NCBI GenBank assembly: GCA_015655225.1
Contig: JAATFK010000171.1
Span: 1 to 5,021, forward strand
Length of the DNA: 5,021 nt
From: Solirubrobacterales bacterium
GTDB lineage: Bacteria; Actinomycetota; Thermoleophilia; Solirubrobacterales; Solirubrobacteraceae
Reading direction: 5' to 3'
Shown here: in pieces, positions 4,883 to 5,021 of the stretch
Position numbering within the stretch: the stretch's first letter is position 1
How the letters are laid out: the number at the start of each line of letters is the position of its first letter
Notes under the pieces: model-generated
What the model was told of the DNA's origin: nothing
Database searches by the model: none
What the model saw: the letters and a program-made list of their open reading frames with translations, nothing else
Program-made: the position numbers and the translations under genes

Positions 4883-4923
4883 CCTCCGCGTTCGCAGCAC
4901 ACAAGACCAGCACCACACGGAGG
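4883..4923 (+). promoter_or_regulatory. Shine-Dalgarno site of the cold-shock gene with an upstream complementary segment
   Basis: CGGAGG (4918-4923) is a strong ribosome binding site, 10 nt before ATG 4934. CCTCCG at 4883-4888 is its perfect reverse complement, 29 nt upstream. Pairing would mask the site, so the leader could switch translation through RNA folding. Temperature control of leader folding is established for cspA in Escherichia coli; here it is inference from complementarity. Confidence 0.45.
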
Positions 4924-4933
4924 AAACACCAGC

Positions 4934-5021
4934 ATGGCCACAGGAACCGTCAAGTGGTTCAGTGACGACAAGGGCTTCGGCTTCATCACGCCGGACGATC
5001 AGAGCAAGGATCTGTTCGTGC
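4934..5021 (+). CDS. cspA: CspA-family cold-shock protein (N-terminal part, runs off the window)
   Basis: The visible 29 residues begin [20 protein letters not shown] and end KDLFV. They carry the RNP1 motif KGFGFI (13-18) and the start of RNP2 (DLFV, 26-29), with aromatic Trp8, Phe9, Phe15, Phe17 and Phe28 placed to stack on single-stranded RNA or DNA. These small cytoplasmic OB-fold proteins, usually about 65-70 residues, act as RNA chaperones that melt secondary structure, often in the cold or on growth changes. The start is fixed by the ribosome binding site at 4918-4923. A leader of about 110 nt with pairing potential points to post-transcriptional control. Actinobacteria commonly have several paralogues and I cannot tell which one this is, so the symbol denotes the family. 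Confidence 0.95.
   Translation, partial: MATGTVKWFSDDKGFGFITPDDQSKDLFV

Noticed and set aside
3687..4916. Minus-strand open frames opposite the helical and thioredoxin-like genes
   Set aside because: They oppose a clear WCGPC thioredoxin-fold gene and a strongly biased coding frame, and their own translation is low-complexity Arg/Ala.
1..5021. CRISPR array, insertion sequence or toxin-antitoxin pair
   Set aside because: I saw no regularly spaced repeats, no transposase or integrase motifs, and no small paired genes of that type.

Overview
The window is very GC-rich, and every gene I can support lies on the + strand. Codon third positions are almost all G or C, yet AGA is used often for arginine. 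The proteins include Ala/Pro/Thr-rich lipoproteins and a C-terminal four-cysteine secreted domain of a type I associate with actinobacteria. I infer an actinobacterium, probably Thermoleophilia/Solirubrobacterales (Conexibacter-like). This is inferred from composition and protein style, not from a database match.

Layout. 1-223 holds the 3' end of an unidentified gene, with a 13-bp tandem duplication across its stop codon. 224-449 is non-coding and contains a 42-nt copy of the 3' half of a tRNA-Gly(CCC) with no 5' half, which looks like a mobile-element attachment-site scar. 450-1084 encodes a small secreted lipoprotein whose reading frame breaks in a seven-G run; the rest of the protein, including a second cysteine, continues in the -1 frame. 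1162-2589 encodes a five-helix membrane protein with an extracytoplasmic four-Cys domain. It is followed after 1 nt by 2591-3619, a secreted class-A beta-lactamase-fold serine hydrolase lipoprotein; the two probably form an operon. 3701-4159 encodes a small helical protein of unknown function. 4215-4796 encodes a TlpA-like thioredoxin-fold lipoprotein with a WCGPC active site. After a structured leader of about 110-120 nt, a cold-shock protein gene begins at 4934 and runs off the window.

How the genes fit together. Four consecutive products (450, 1162, 2591, 4215) act at or outside the cytoplasmic membrane, so the region has an envelope flavour, but no single pathway is evident. Three genes (1162, 3701, 4215) have a -10-like hexamer exactly 7 nt before the start codon and no Shine-Dalgarno sequence, which suggests leaderless transcripts. 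The lipoprotein at 450 and the cold-shock gene have clear Shine-Dalgarno sequences instead. The most interesting signals are the phased G-run frameshift site, the tRNA remnant, and the cold-shock leader, where a perfect anti-Shine-Dalgarno segment could mask the ribosome binding site. I did not find a convincing undescribed multi-gene system.
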